Source: Streptomyces dysideae (lineage in GTDB: Bacteria; Actinomycetota; Actinomycetes; Streptomycetales; Streptomycetaceae). From it: a stretch of 64,000 nt of DNA. This document shows positions 29,627 to 37,989 of this stretch, in pieces. Location of the stretch: the NCBI RefSeq assembly GCF_001514305.1, contig NZ_KQ949076.1:478140-542139 (forward strand). Reading direction: 5' to 3'. A model generated the notes under the pieces. The model searched no databases, was not told the DNA's origin, and was given only the letters and a program-made list of their open reading frames with translations. Positions within the stretch are counted from its first letter, which is position 1. Each line of letters begins with the position of its first letter. The position numbers were made by a program, and so were the translations under genes.

Positions 29627-30583
29627 TCACCGTCGCAGCGGCTCGCCTGCCACGTCCATCGAATCTCTTCGAGCGTTTCGTTCAGAGAAACTGAACGATC
29701 GCGGCCGGCTGATCGCCTTCGGCCTGAGCTGCCCCGCCACAGTCGCCCCGAACGCCAGCCCCATCCCCACCACCTGCACCGGCGTCAGCGCCTCCCCCAG
29801 CACCGCCCAGCCGACCACCGCCGCCGTCAGCGGCGACAGCGGGCCGAGGAAGGTGACCTGGGTGGCGGTGAGGCGGCCGATGCCGCGGAACCAGAGCCAG
29901 TACGCGACCGCCGTGTTGGCCAGCGCCAGGTAGAGGTAGCCGCCGACCGCCCGGCCGTCGAGGGCGGGGGGCGCGCCCTCGATCAGGACGGCGAGCGGGG
30001 CGATGAGCAGGCCGCCGGCAGTGAGCTGCCAGCCGGTGAGGGCGAGCGGGCCGACGCCCTCGGGGCGGCCCCACCGCTTGGTCAGTACCGTGCCGGCGGA
30101 CATGGACGCGGTGGAGGCGAGCGCCGCCAGCACGCCGAGCGGGTCCAGCGCCCCGGCCGCCTTCAGTACGACGAGGCTGACGCCGAAGGCGGCCACGATC
30201 CCGGTGAGCAGCGTCCGTAGGGTCGGCCGCTCCGCCAGCAGCACCGCCGCGAGCCCGGCGACGAACAGCGGGCCGACCGAGCCGACGACCGCCGCCATGC
30301 CGCCCGGCAGCCGGTACGCGGACAGGAACAGCAGCGGGAAGAAGGCGCCGATGTTCAGCGCGCCGAGGACCGTCGCCTTCCACCACCAGGCGCCGCGCGG
30401 GAGGACACGGGCGAGCGCGAGGAGCAGCAGGCCGGCGGGCAGGGCACGGATCAGGCCGGTGAACAGGGGGCGGTCGGCCGGAAGGAGCTCCGTGGTGACG
30501 GCGTAGGTGGTGCCCCAGGAGATGGGGGCGAGGGCGGTGAGGGCGGTGATCGCTGTCAAGGCGGCCGGGCGGCTGGTGGCCAT
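29627..30583 (-). CDS. EamA/DMT-family transporter
   Basis: A 318-residue inner-membrane protein with about ten hydrophobic helices in two EamA repeats (PISWGTTYAVTTELLP and NTAVAYWLWFRGIGRL typify the repeats). DMT proteins export or exchange small metabolites and amino acids. The ATG at 30583 follows GAAGGATG; one at 30592 overlaps that site. It is divergent from a MarR regulator over a perfect palindrome, so it is probably the regulator's target and may export the compound the regulator senses. Confidence 0.88.
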   Translation of the reverse strand: MATSRPAALTAITALTALAPISWGTTYAVTTELLPADRPLFTGLIRALPAGLLLLALARVLPRGAWWWKATVLGALNIGAFFPLLFLSAYRLPGGMAAVVGSVGPLFVAGLAAVLLAERPTLRTLLTGIVAAFGVSLVVLKAAGALDPLGVLAALASTASMSAGTVLTKRWGRPEGVGPLALTGWQLTAGGLLIAPLAVLIEGAPPALDGRAVGGYLYLALANTAVAYWLWFRGIGRLTATQVTFLGPLSPLTAAVVGWAVLGEALTPVQVVGMGLAFGATVAGQLRPKAISRPRSFSFSERNARRDSMDVAGEPLRR

Positions 30584-30624
30584 CGGGAGCATCCTTCGAA
30601 GAAACAGTTCGATGGTAGGTCAAT

Positions 30625-30654
30625 GGGAAGTAGCTTAGCATTAAGCTACTTCCC
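30625..30654. promoter_or_regulatory. Perfect palindrome, probable MarR operator
   Basis: Arms GGGAAGTAGCTTA and TAAGCTACTTCCC, 13 bp each with no mismatch, around GCAT. It is centred between the divergent starts at 30583 and 30704. It is AT-rich in the middle and would overlap the promoters of both genes, as expected for autoregulation by the MarR protein. Confidence 0.75.
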
Positions 30655-30703
30655 GTCAAGCCACTTTCTTGCGGGTGACCGTCCGGCCGCCGATACTCGG
30701 CAC

Positions 30704-31198
30704 ATGAAGAAGGACTCCGTCGACGCGATCATCGACCAGTGGGCGGCCGTGCGGCCCGACCTCGACACTGCCGCGATGGAGGTCTTCGGGCGGATCTACC
30801 GGCTGGCGCGCGTGATGGGCGACCGTACGGAGAAGGCGTACTCCCGGTTCGGGATCTCGCGCGGCGAGTTCGACGTCCTGGCGACCCTGCGCCGCGCCGG
30901 CGAGCCGTACACCCTCTCGCCCCGCCAGCTGTCGGCGACGCTGATGCTCACCACGGGCGGCATGACCGGGCGCCTCGACAAGCTGGAGCGGGCCGGGCTG
31001 CTGCGCCGCTCCCCCGACCCGCACGACCGCCGGGGCCTCCAGGTCACGCTCACCGAGCCGGGGTTGACCGTCGTCGACGAGGCGGTCGGCGCGGGCCTGG
31101 CATCCCAGACGGAGGTCCTGTCCACCCTGGACGACGAACAGGCCAGCCAACTGGCCGACCTGCTGCGGGAGTTGCTCGCGGGGACGCGGGAGCCGTAG
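30704..31198 (+). CDS. MarR-family transcriptional regulator
   Basis: A 164-residue regulator with the winged helix of MarR proteins (RFGISRGEFDVLATLRRAG, LSPRQLSATLMLTTGGMTGR, LLRRSPDPHDRRGLQVTLTE with the wing DPHDRRG). It likely represses itself and the divergent EamA exporter through the palindrome at 30625-30654, released by a ligand that cannot be named. The ATG at 30704 is the first start downstream of the operator. Confidence 0.92.
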   Translation: MKKDSVDAIIDQWAAVRPDLDTAAMEVFGRIYRLARVMGDRTEKAYSRFGISRGEFDVLATLRRAGEPYTLSPRQLSATLMLTTGGMTGRLDKLERAGLLRRSPDPHDRRGLQVTLTEPGLTVVDEAVGAGLASQTEVLSTLDDEQASQLADLLRELLAGTREP

Positions 31199-31211
31199 AC
31201 ATCCGGGCCGC

Positions 31212-32696
31212 TCAGCCCACGTGCGCGGCTACCGCGTCCTCGATCGCCGCGGCGTCCGCCCCGTCCGCCGCCCAGGCCACGTATCCGTCGGGGCGCACCA
31301 GCACGGTCGTACGGCGGTCGCTCGCCCAGCGCTCCACGGTCAGCCGGTCCTTGCGGGCGCCCTGTTCGCCGTACGCCCCGCTTGCCGCGTCCGCTTCCGG
31401 GGTGATCAGTACGAACCGTCCACCCCGCAGGGCCTCGTAGAGGCGGCCGCTTTCGAGGGTGGCGTCGGGGGCGCGGGTGCCGGCGAGGCGGTGGGCGCCT
31501 CGGGGAGCCTGGTAGGTGTAGCCGATTCCGGTGACCTGGGCGGCCATCTTGCGGCCGATCGGGGGGAAGGCGTTGACGACGGTGGTGACGGCCGCGCGCA
31601 GCGCCAGTGTCCAGGGGCGCTTGGCCATGGCGAGGCGGACCAGGCCGCCGCTGCTGCGCAGGACCGCCTTGCCGACGGGGTGACGCTCGGACTGGTAGGT
31701 GTCGAGGAGTTCCGGTGCCGCGTGACCGTTGATCACCTGGGCCAGCTTCCAGCCGAGGTTGGCCGCGTCCTGCAGGCCGGTGTTCATGCCCTGGCCGCCG
31801 GCCGGGGTGTGGACGTGCGCGGCGTCACCGGCGAGGAGGACGCGGCCGACGCGATAGGCGGGCGCCTGGCGTTCGTCGCTGTGGAAGCGGGACATCCAGC
31901 GGGCGTCGTGCATCCCGAAGTCGTGACCGAAGGCGAGCCGGACGACGTCCTTGATCTCGTCGAGGCCGAGGGGCTCGCTGTCGGGGACGTTGCGGGAACG
32001 GTTCCAGCCGATCACCCGGTAGTAGCCGTCACCGAAGGGCGCGATGAAGGCGAAGGCGTCGCCGACGGCGTTGACGGTGAGGAGCGTCTCGGGCTCCCGG
32101 GCGAGCCGTACGTCCGCGAGGACGACGGAACGGATGACGGAGTGGCCGGGGAAGGGCAGGCCGACGGCCTCGCGTACGGCACTGCGCATACCGTCGGCGC
32201 CGACGACGTACGCGGCACGCAGTGACTCCGTCGCCCCGCCGGGGCCGCCGACCTCGACCGTGACGCCGTCCGCGTCCTGGGCGAGGCCGGTCAGCTCGGT
32301 CTCGTAGCGGAAGTCGACGCCCGCCTCGACCGCGCACCGCTTCAGGGCCTTCTCGACCTCGTACTGGGGGAGGACGAGGAGGTGGTTGAAACGGGAGGGG
32401 AGGTCGGTGAGGTCGAGGGTGAGCCGGGTGAAGAGGCGGAGGCGGTCGAGGCGCTGGCCGAGGGCCTCCAGGTCGTCGGCGAGGGCGCGGGCGTCGAGCT
32501 GCTCGAGGGTGCGGGCGTGCAGGACGAAGGCGCGGGAGAGGTTGCTGATCTTCTCGGGGCGCTTCTCGACGAGGGTGACGGGGACGCCGGCGGCGGCGAG
32601 GTCGCCGGCCAGCAGGAGGCCGGTGGGGCCGGAGCCGATGACGATCACGGGGTGCGGGGTGCGGTGGGTGCCGGTGCCGGTGCCGGTGCCGTTCAT
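31212..32696 (-). CDS. FAD-dependent aromatic monooxygenase (PheA/TfdB type)
   Basis: A 494-residue class A flavin monooxygenase. It has the FAD-binding GSGPTGLLLAGDLAAAG with Glu in VTLVEKRPE, the DG motif VVGADGMRSAVREA, the GD motif LLAGDAAHVHTPAGGQGMN, and a thioredoxin-like C-terminal tail (VLVRPDGYVAWA) seen in polyketide and phenolic hydroxylases. AGGAGG lies five bases before the ATG at 32696. It is divergent from a TetR regulator with repeated operators between. It probably hydroxylates a phenolic or drug-like compound; detoxification is inference. Confidence 0.9.
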   Translation of the reverse strand: MNGTGTGTGTHRTPHPVIVIGSGPTGLLLAGDLAAAGVPVTLVEKRPEKISNLSRAFVLHARTLEQLDARALADDLEALGQRLDRLRLFTRLTLDLTDLPSRFNHLLVLPQYEVEKALKRCAVEAGVDFRYETELTGLAQDADGVTVEVGGPGGATESLRAAYVVGADGMRSAVREAVGLPFPGHSVIRSVVLADVRLAREPETLLTVNAVGDAFAFIAPFGDGYYRVIGWNRSRNVPDSEPLGLDEIKDVVRLAFGHDFGMHDARWMSRFHSDERQAPAYRVGRVLLAGDAAHVHTPAGGQGMNTGLQDAANLGWKLAQVINGHAAPELLDTYQSERHPVGKAVLRSSGGLVRLAMAKRPWTLALRAAVTTVVNAFPPIGRKMAAQVTGIGYTYQAPRGAHRLAGTRAPDATLESGRLYEALRGGRFVLITPEADAASGAYGEQGARKDRLTVERWASDRRTTVLVRPDGYVAWAADGADAAAIEDAVAAHVG

Positions 32697-32702
32697 GGTG
32701 GC

Positions 32703-32824
32703 CTCCTGATGCCAACGCTTGTTTGCCAACGCCTGTTTGCCAACGCTCGTTGACCAACATAGCGACGGACGGAGACGAACGTCAACACTTGTTGGCCTAC
32801 AGATGTTGGCCTACGCTTGTTGGC
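32703..32824. promoter_or_regulatory. Operator array between the monooxygenase and TetR genes
   Basis: Three near-identical tandem units of about 17 bp (GCCAACGCTTGTTT, GCCAACGCCTGTTT, GCCAACGCTCGTTG) lie at 32711-32755. Three mirror-related units (ACACTTGTTGGCC, AGATGTTGGCC, ACGCTTGTTGGCG) lie at 32785-32825. CCAAC...GTTGG half-sites recur on both sides, so several regulator dimers could bind. On the right, TACGCT (32812-32817) sits 7 nt before the TetR GTG, suggesting a leaderless transcript. Confidence 0.7.
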
Positions 32825-33424
32825 GTGAACGCCAGCAACAGCAGCCCCACAGACTCCGGATCCGGTCCCGCCCGCCGCCGCTCCGGCACCACCCGCGACG
32901 CCATCCTCACCGCGGCCCGCGAGCGCTTCGCGACCGACGGCTACGAGCGGGCCACCATCCGCGCCATCGCCAAGGACGCGAACATCGACCCGTCCATGGT
33001 GATGCGCTACTACGGCAACAAGGAGGGCCTGTTCGCGGCCGCCGTCGCCGTCGATCTCAAGCTGCCGGACCTGGGTGACCTCCCCCGGCAGGAGGTCGGC
33101 CGGGCGCTGGTGACGCACTTCCTCGCCATGTGGGAGCAGAACGAGGTGCTGACGGCTCTGCTCCGGGTCGGCGCGACCAATCAGGACGGGGCCGAGCGCA
33201 TGCAGGGCATCTTCCGCGAGGAGGTGGTGCCGATCGTCGTCCGGGTGTGCCCCGACCCCGAGCAGGTCCCGGCCCGAGCCGGGCTCTGCGCGAGCCAGCT
33301 GCTCGGTCTGGCGCTCACCCGTTACGTCCTGCGCTTCCCGCCCGTCGTGGCGCTGGCCCGCGAGGAGATCGTGGCCTGGCTGGCGCCCACCCTGCAGCGG
33401 TACCTGACGGCGCCCAGCCCCTGA
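32825..33424 (+). CDS. TetR-family transcriptional regulator
   Basis: A 199-residue regulator. The N-terminal helix-turn-helix reads TRDAILTAARERFATDGYER followed by ATIRAIAKDANIDPSMVMRYYG, classic TetR. The C-terminal domain (MWEQNEVLTALLRVGAT) resembles TetR_C_33-like ligand domains. GTG 32825 was chosen for the -10 box spacing; longer forms would read through the operator array. It very likely represses the divergent monooxygenase. Confidence 0.92.
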   Translation: MNASNSSPTDSGSGPARRRSGTTRDAILTAARERFATDGYERATIRAIAKDANIDPSMVMRYYGNKEGLFAAAVAVDLKLPDLGDLPRQEVGRALVTHFLAMWEQNEVLTALLRVGATNQDGAERMQGIFREEVVPIVVRVCPDPEQVPARAGLCASQLLGLALTRYVLRFPPVVALAREEIVAWLAPTLQRYLTAPSP

Positions 33425-33553
33425 ACCGCGCCCGGCGCGGAACGAGCCGAGGGCGCCGGCCTCGCCCACGTACGGCGGATGCGCGTACGTACGGCGGGGT
33501 CGGCGCCCTCGTGAGAGCGTGCGGTGAGCCCGGCGGCGGGCTCACGCCGTGGC

Positions 33554-33805
33554 TCAGGCCTTCGCCTTGGCCTTCGGCAGGCGGTCCGTGGAACGGTCCA
33601 GGATCATCACGAGGCCCGTGATGACCGCGAACAGCCCGATCGGGGCCACCACGTAGAGGCCCAGCGTCTCGATGACGCTCAGGCCTGGGCCGGGGTCGTC
33701 GCCGTCGTCGCGGGCGACCGCGAGCGCGGGGGACGACATGAGCAGCATCATCAGCGTCGTACCGGCAGCCAGGGCGCCGGCGCGCAGGGCGTTCTTCTTG
33801 TCCAC
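33554..33805 (-). CDS. Small membrane protein
   Basis: An 83-residue protein: a Lys-rich start, a first hydrophobic helix ending in SSPALAVA that could be a cleaved signal, an acidic loop (DDGDDPGP), a second helix (LGLYVVAPIGLFAVITGLVM), then a basic tail (KAKAKA). GTG at 33805 is taken because the frame upstream lacks protein-like composition. Small proteins of this type are common in Streptomyces. No function is assigned. Confidence 0.65.
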   Translation of the reverse strand: MDKKNALRAGALAAGTTLMMLLMSSPALAVARDDGDDPGPGLSVIETLGLYVVAPIGLFAVITGLVMILDRSTDRLPKAKAKA

Positions 33806-33887
33806 GGGCCCAAAAGTACCGAACCCCCTGGGGGGCCGCGCGCCCGGGGTGCCATACGAGAAGCCCGCCCTGATCAACCCCGCCCTA

Positions 33888-35981
33888 TCAACCCCCCGCC
33901 CGCAGCACCTCCACCAACGCATGCAACCTCGGCGAAGCCGCCAGCTCCTCCAGCGTCACCGGCCTCCCCTCCGCGTCCGCGACCGGCAGCCGCCAGTTCG
34001 GGTACTGGTCCCACGTGCCCGGCAGGTTCTGTGGGCGCCGGTCGCCCACGCCGTCCGGGAGCCAGACGCCGATCATCCGGGCGGGTGTGCGGAGCAGGAA
34101 GCGGTGGACGGCCTGGACCTCGGCCTCCTCCGCCGACGTGGCGTGGCCGCCGCCGGTGCCGTGCAGCAGCCCGAGTTGGGTGAGGAGGGCCAGCCACTCC
34201 CCCGTGTCGGCGGCCGCGTCCGCCCGTTCGGCCTCCAGGGGGCGGGTCAACAGGCCCAGACGGTCGCGGAGTTCGACATGTTCGCCGGTGAGGCGGGCGG
34301 CCGTGGGCGGGAGGTCGTGAGTGGTAGCGGTGGCCAGGCAGTCGGAGCGCCAGTGGTCGGGGGGCAGGGGGCGGCCGTCGCCCTCCCAGTCCCGTTCGAA
34401 CCAGAGCACCGACGTCCCGAGCACCCCACGCTCGCGCAGCGCCTCCCGTACCCCGGGCTCGACCGTGCCCAGGTCCTCGCCGATCACCACCGCCCCGGCC
34501 CGCGCCGCCTCCAGTACCAGGATGGCGAGCATGGCCTCGGCGTCGTAGCGGACGTACGCGCCCTCCGTCGGCGGCTGCCCCTGCGGTACCCACCAGAGCC
34601 GGAAGAGGCCCATCACATGGTCGATGCGCAGGGCGCCGGCGTACCGGAACAGCGCCCTCAGCAGCAGCCGGTACGGCGTGTAGCCGGACGCGGCCAGCCG
34701 GTCGGGCCTCCAGGGCGGCAGGCCCCAGTCCTGGCCGCGGGCATTGAAGGCGTCCGGTGGGGCGCCCACCGACATGCCGGCGGCGAAGTACTCCTGCTGG
34801 GCCCAGGCGTCGGCGCCCTCGGGGTGCACGCCGACCGCGAGGTCGTGCACGATCCCGACCGGCATCCCGGCCTCGCGCGCGGCCCGCTGGGTGGCGGTGA
34901 GCTGGGCGTCGGTGAGCCAGGCGAGACGGCAGTGGAAGTCGACCCGGTCCATCAGCTCCCCGCGGGCGCGGGCTGTTTCGGCCGACCTCGGATCCCGTAG
35001 CCCTTCCGGCCAGCTGCGCCAGTCCGAGCCGTGCACCTCCGCCAGCGCACACCAGGTCGCGTGGTCCTCGAGCGCCTCGCCCTCCTCGGCGAGGAAGTCG
35101 GCGTAGGCGGCCTGCCGGCCGGGCTCGAGGGGCACCTCGCGCACCAGCTCCAGCGCCTCCCGCTTGGCCTCCCACACCGCGTCGCGGTCGATCAACGCGC
35201 CCTTCTCCAGCACCGATTCGCGCAGCCGCCCGGCCCGCTCCAGCAGCGCCCGCACCCGCTCGCGGTCCTCGACGTACCCGAACTCGGGCACGTCCTCGAC
35301 CCGCAGGTGCACCGGGTCGGGGAAGCGCCGGGAGGACGGCCGGTAGGGGGAGGGGTCGGTGGGGACTCCGGGTACCGCCGCGTGCAGCGGGTTGACCTGC
35401 ACGAATCCGGCGCCGAGCGCGCGGCCGGCCCAGGCCGCCAGTTCGGCGAGGTCGCCGAGGTCGCCCATGCCCCAGGAGCGCTGGGAGAGCAGGGAGTAGA
35501 GCTGGACGAGCAGGCCGTACGAGCGTCCGGTCGGCGTGGGCAGCCGGGCCGGGGCGACCACGAGGTGGCTGTGCGCCGTACGTCCGTCGGGGGCGGTGGC
35601 CGTCAGCCGGTGGACACCGTGCGGGAGTTGGTCGGCGGCGACGCGGGTCTCGCCCTGTTCGGTCTCGATGCGCAGGCGGGTGCCGGACGGCAGGGCGGCG
35701 AGCGCGTCCGGCGTACCGCCGCCCCGGCAGACCAGCGTGGGCGGCAGCAGTCGCTCGCGCAGCTCGCGTTCGCGGGCGGCGAGTGCGCGGGCGACGGCGC
35801 CGGGGGTGCTCGCGTCGATGTCCAGGGCGGCCAGGGCCAGGGTGACCGCGGTGGCGGAGGCCGCGACCACGCGGTCCGGGGAGGGGCGGTAGAAGGGGGC
35901 GACGCCATGCAGCTCGGCGAGCCGGGAGAGGTCCTCGGACGGGGATACGGAGGGGGGTTCGGCCGACGCCTGCGCTGTCAT
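33888..35981 (-). CDS. malQ: 4-alpha-glucanotransferase (amylomaltase, GH77)
   Basis: A 697-residue enzyme that transfers alpha-1,4-glucan segments between maltodextrins in glycogen/maltose metabolism. GH77 landmarks are present: RSWGMGDLGDLAELAAWAG near residue 170, the nucleophile Asp in LRIDHVMGLFRLWWVPQG, the acid/base Glu in VIGEDLGTVEPGV, the third Asp region TTHDLPPTA, and the end motif GTWDQYPNWRLP. The extra N-terminal beta domain is typical of actinomycete MalQ. A small gene lies 3 nt upstream of its ATG, so the two are probably cotranscribed. Confidence 0.96.
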   Translation of the reverse strand: MTAQASAEPPSVSPSEDLSRLAELHGVAPFYRPSPDRVVAASATAVTLALAALDIDASTPGAVARALAARERELRERLLPPTLVCRGGGTPDALAALPSGTRLRIETEQGETRVAADQLPHGVHRLTATAPDGRTAHSHLVVAPARLPTPTGRSYGLLVQLYSLLSQRSWGMGDLGDLAELAAWAGRALGAGFVQVNPLHAAVPGVPTDPSPYRPSSRRFPDPVHLRVEDVPEFGYVEDRERVRALLERAGRLRESVLEKGALIDRDAVWEAKREALELVREVPLEPGRQAAYADFLAEEGEALEDHATWCALAEVHGSDWRSWPEGLRDPRSAETARARGELMDRVDFHCRLAWLTDAQLTATQRAAREAGMPVGIVHDLAVGVHPEGADAWAQQEYFAAGMSVGAPPDAFNARGQDWGLPPWRPDRLAASGYTPYRLLLRALFRYAGALRIDHVMGLFRLWWVPQGQPPTEGAYVRYDAEAMLAILVLEAARAGAVVIGEDLGTVEPGVREALRERGVLGTSVLWFERDWEGDGRPLPPDHWRSDCLATATTHDLPPTAARLTGEHVELRDRLGLLTRPLEAERADAAADTGEWLALLTQLGLLHGTGGGHATSAEEAEVQAVHRFLLRTPARMIGVWLPDGVGDRRPQNLPGTWDQYPNWRLPVADAEGRPVTLEELAASPRLHALVEVLRAGG

Positions 35982-35984
35982 CTA

Positions 35985-36209
35985 CTACCTCGCGGGGTCC
36001 ATCTCCGGGGCCGCGGACTCACTGGTCAGCGGCGCGGCGTCGGCGAGTGGGGGCTCGCTGGTGAGGGGCTGCTCGGCGTCGGGCAGGGGCGGTTCGCTGG
36101 TCAGGGGTGCCTCGGCGCAGGCTCCCTCGGCGCTGAACACGCAGTAGTGCGGCGCGGCGGGCTCGGGTTTGGAAAGGGCCGAGAGCAGAAGGTGTGCCGA
36201 TGCGGCCAC
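35985..36209 (-). CDS. Small repetitive protein upstream of malQ
   Basis: A 74-residue protein with GGAGG five bases before its GTG start and a stop 3 nt before malQ. The first 30 residues include a hydrophobic stretch and HYCVFSAEGACAEA. The rest is three imperfect repeats of PLTSEPPLPDAEQ, rich in Pro, Glu and Ser. No family was recognised. The good ribosome site and tight spacing argue that it is translated; it may simply couple translation to malQ. Confidence 0.55.
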   Translation of the reverse strand: MAASAHLLLSALSKPEPAAPHYCVFSAEGACAEAPLTSEPPLPDAEQPLTSEPPLADAAPLTSESAAPEMDPAR

Positions 36210-36412
36210 GGGGGCCTCCTTGTCGAGTACGGCGACCTATGGCCTGCCCTGCGGGTCGCGCGGGTCAGGCCCTTGCGGGTTACCGCAGCCCTACCCAGCG
36301 GGCGCGGCGGCAGACGTACAGAACGGAAGAACGTGCCTCTCGTCACATTCTGCCGACCGATGAGGGCCGCGTTCGAGGTCATCGGGTGGCAACCAACAGC
36401 GGGCTGGTGAGC

Positions 36413-36720
36413 TTAGCCGTTGAGGGTTTGCGGGTCGGCGGGGCCGAGGACGGGGTCGACGCTGATGAACTGGCCGAGGGTGGGGTCGTATTCGCGTGCG
36501 CCGATGCGGGTCAGGCCGGTAGTGGCATCGCGGGCTTTGCCGAGGAGTCGTTGTCGTCGGGCCACGCGGTGGTGTCGCCGACGGGCTGGCCACGGTCGGC
36601 GCCAGTCGACGCGCACCAGCCGACGTGTTTGGCCGCGACCACCGCCGCGGCGACGATCAACCCTGCCGACAGCACCGTTGCCGAGGTCGACCCCGCCCGA
36701 CGCTCCACAGGCACGAACGA
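36413..36720 (-). pseudogene. RHS-associated core scrap, frameshifted
   Basis: Reads VGDTTAWPDDN in one frame and then, one frame over, LLGKARDATTGLTRIGAREY followed by DPTLGQFISVDP and DPQTLNG, ending in TAA where intact RHS cores continue with YAY. This is the conserved core that precedes a toxin tip. It is broken by a one-base shift near 36560 and cut at the end. It lies downstream of the immunity-like gene, the order expected for a displaced orphan module. Confidence 0.8.
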
Positions 36721-36726
36721 ATGAAT

Positions 36727-37140
36727 CTATCGCCACCGCCGGGCACCGGCTTGCACCATCACTTTCTCCGCTTCTCCCCCGGAGAGCATGGGGTGCAACA
36801 GTTCGACATAGCCCACCTGCCCAGTCAATGATTTCTTCAGCTGTTTCAAGTTACGGGCACTGTGTGAGAATCCTCCTCGCTTTTCAACAACGTTCAGGGC
36901 CAGCGCAAGCGCCTCGATGTCCATCGTGAGATAGATGGCATCCGTCTCGACCTTGACATCGGTATCCACAGTGCCCTCACGCACATCTAGTTGCACTTCG
37001 TACGCCAATTCGCTGACCTTGTAGCTAGAAACCGGAATGACGTCTCGCCCCTCTTCTGGCCCGATGAGGTCCAGCCTCGCTGCGGTTTCGGCGTAGGCTG
37101 CGCGCACTTCTTGAAAGAATACCTTCGCTGATGGAACCAT
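36727..37140 (-). CDS. Immunity-like protein of the decayed toxin cassette
   Basis: A 137-residue protein (VFFQEVRAAYAETAARLDLI, SYKVSELAYEVQLDVREGTV, DAIYLTMDIEALALALNVVE) with GGAGAG ten bases before its ATG and an intact frame. GC at third positions is lower than in neighbouring core genes. It directly follows the toxin tip, in the position of an immunity gene, and appears still functional although the toxin is disrupted. No named immunity family was recognised. Confidence 0.6.
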   Translation of the reverse strand: MVPSAKVFFQEVRAAYAETAARLDLIGPEEGRDVIPVSSYKVSELAYEVQLDVREGTVDTDVKVETDAIYLTMDIEALALALNVVEKRGGFSHSARNLKQLKKSLTGQVGYVELLHPMLSGGEAEKVMVQAGARRWR

Positions 37141-37738
37141 TAGGTCGCCTACTCTCCTTTACGTTTCTTGAGTCTACGGACGGATCCTGTAGACCTCCCA
37201 TGTGGGAGTTTTCACCGAACTCAACCTGCCGCCAACCGTACCCTTCCCCTTGAAGATACTTTAGCTCCCTCTGAAACGTATTTCCTTTTGAGTAGAGAGG
37301 CTTTCCCGGATCTGCGACCAGGCGTATCGACCGCCCCTCGGTCGGAGCTTTGTCGATGAAGCGCTTATTTCGCTGCCAGGTCCACCCACCGGTACCGCCC
37401 TTGCCGGGTCTTCGAAGTTGAGCGGTGCGCGGACGCCGGGCGCCGACTGGTAAGCCGCAGGGATGTGACAGTTTCCGCGGGAGTGTCACATCCCCGGCTT
37501 ACGAGGGCCTGGGGGCGGACGCCGACCAACAGGGGCGCACCGCTCAACTTCGAAGACCCCCCTTGCCACCTTTCGATGTGCCGACGATTGCAAGGTAGTC
37601 AACGTCAAATTTCTCCCCCGCACGAGCTGCGCGATGCCTCGTGATGTCGCGAGTGGCCCCGAGGAGACGAGTGGAGTTGTGAACGAGAACCGGTATCTCG
37701 CCCGCCAGCACATAGTGCGTGTGCAGGCCAGGCCGCTC
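37025..37738 (-). pseudogene. Polymorphic toxin C-terminus, split by a miniature element
   Basis: On the minus strand the frame opens with PGLHTHYVLAGEIPVLVHN, the pretoxin/HINT-end motif that precedes toxin tips in RHS and related proteins. It runs RLLGATRDITRHRAARAGEK to SKGGKG, where the 154-bp element lies. Removing the element and one target copy restores the frame: GKGGTGGWTWQRNKRFIDKA, SIRLVADPGKPLYSKGNTF, QRELKYLQGEGYGWRQ. The conserved tip ends near 37200, but the frame stays open into the immunity gene. An in-frame TAG at 37739 shows that the upstream RHS part is missing as well. Confidence 0.8.
37406..37559. mobile_element. MITE-like miniature element, copy 2 (154 bp)
   Basis: Perfect 25-bp terminal inverted repeats (outer bases GGGTCTTCGAAGTTGAGC) and a perfect 8-bp target duplication CCCTTGCC (37398-37405 and 37560-37567). 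The interior is nearly identical to copy 1, including the central GGATGTGACA/TGTCACATCC palindrome, with a 7-bp insertion near the left end and a one-base loss elsewhere. It has landed inside the toxin-tip pseudogene. There is no coding capacity, so it must be moved by a transposase elsewhere in the genome. Confidence 0.93.
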
Positions 37739-37989
37739 CTACCTGCAAGTTTGCTGGTCAGCGGGCGATTTGACAGTCGCCGGATGTTCGCGCTCGTGCG
37801 CTGGAGTCTGCTGGTGTTGCCGTCACTACTGCCGTCAGTGGTCTACACCGCCTGGGGAATTCCGGGAATTCCGAATGCGTGTCAAGCGGCTTTGTCGTGC
37901 ACGTCAGCGGTACCCCGCTGCCCGCCGGCCTGCGCCCGCGCCGCCCCACCACCACGCCCGGTCACCCCCGCTTTCCACGCCCTCTACCG

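Noticed and set aside
37855..37875. GGAATTCCGGGAATTCC direct repeat/palindrome
   Set aside because: Short, with no gene start at a fitting distance. Lies in the breakpoint area between two remnants, and no function could be supported.
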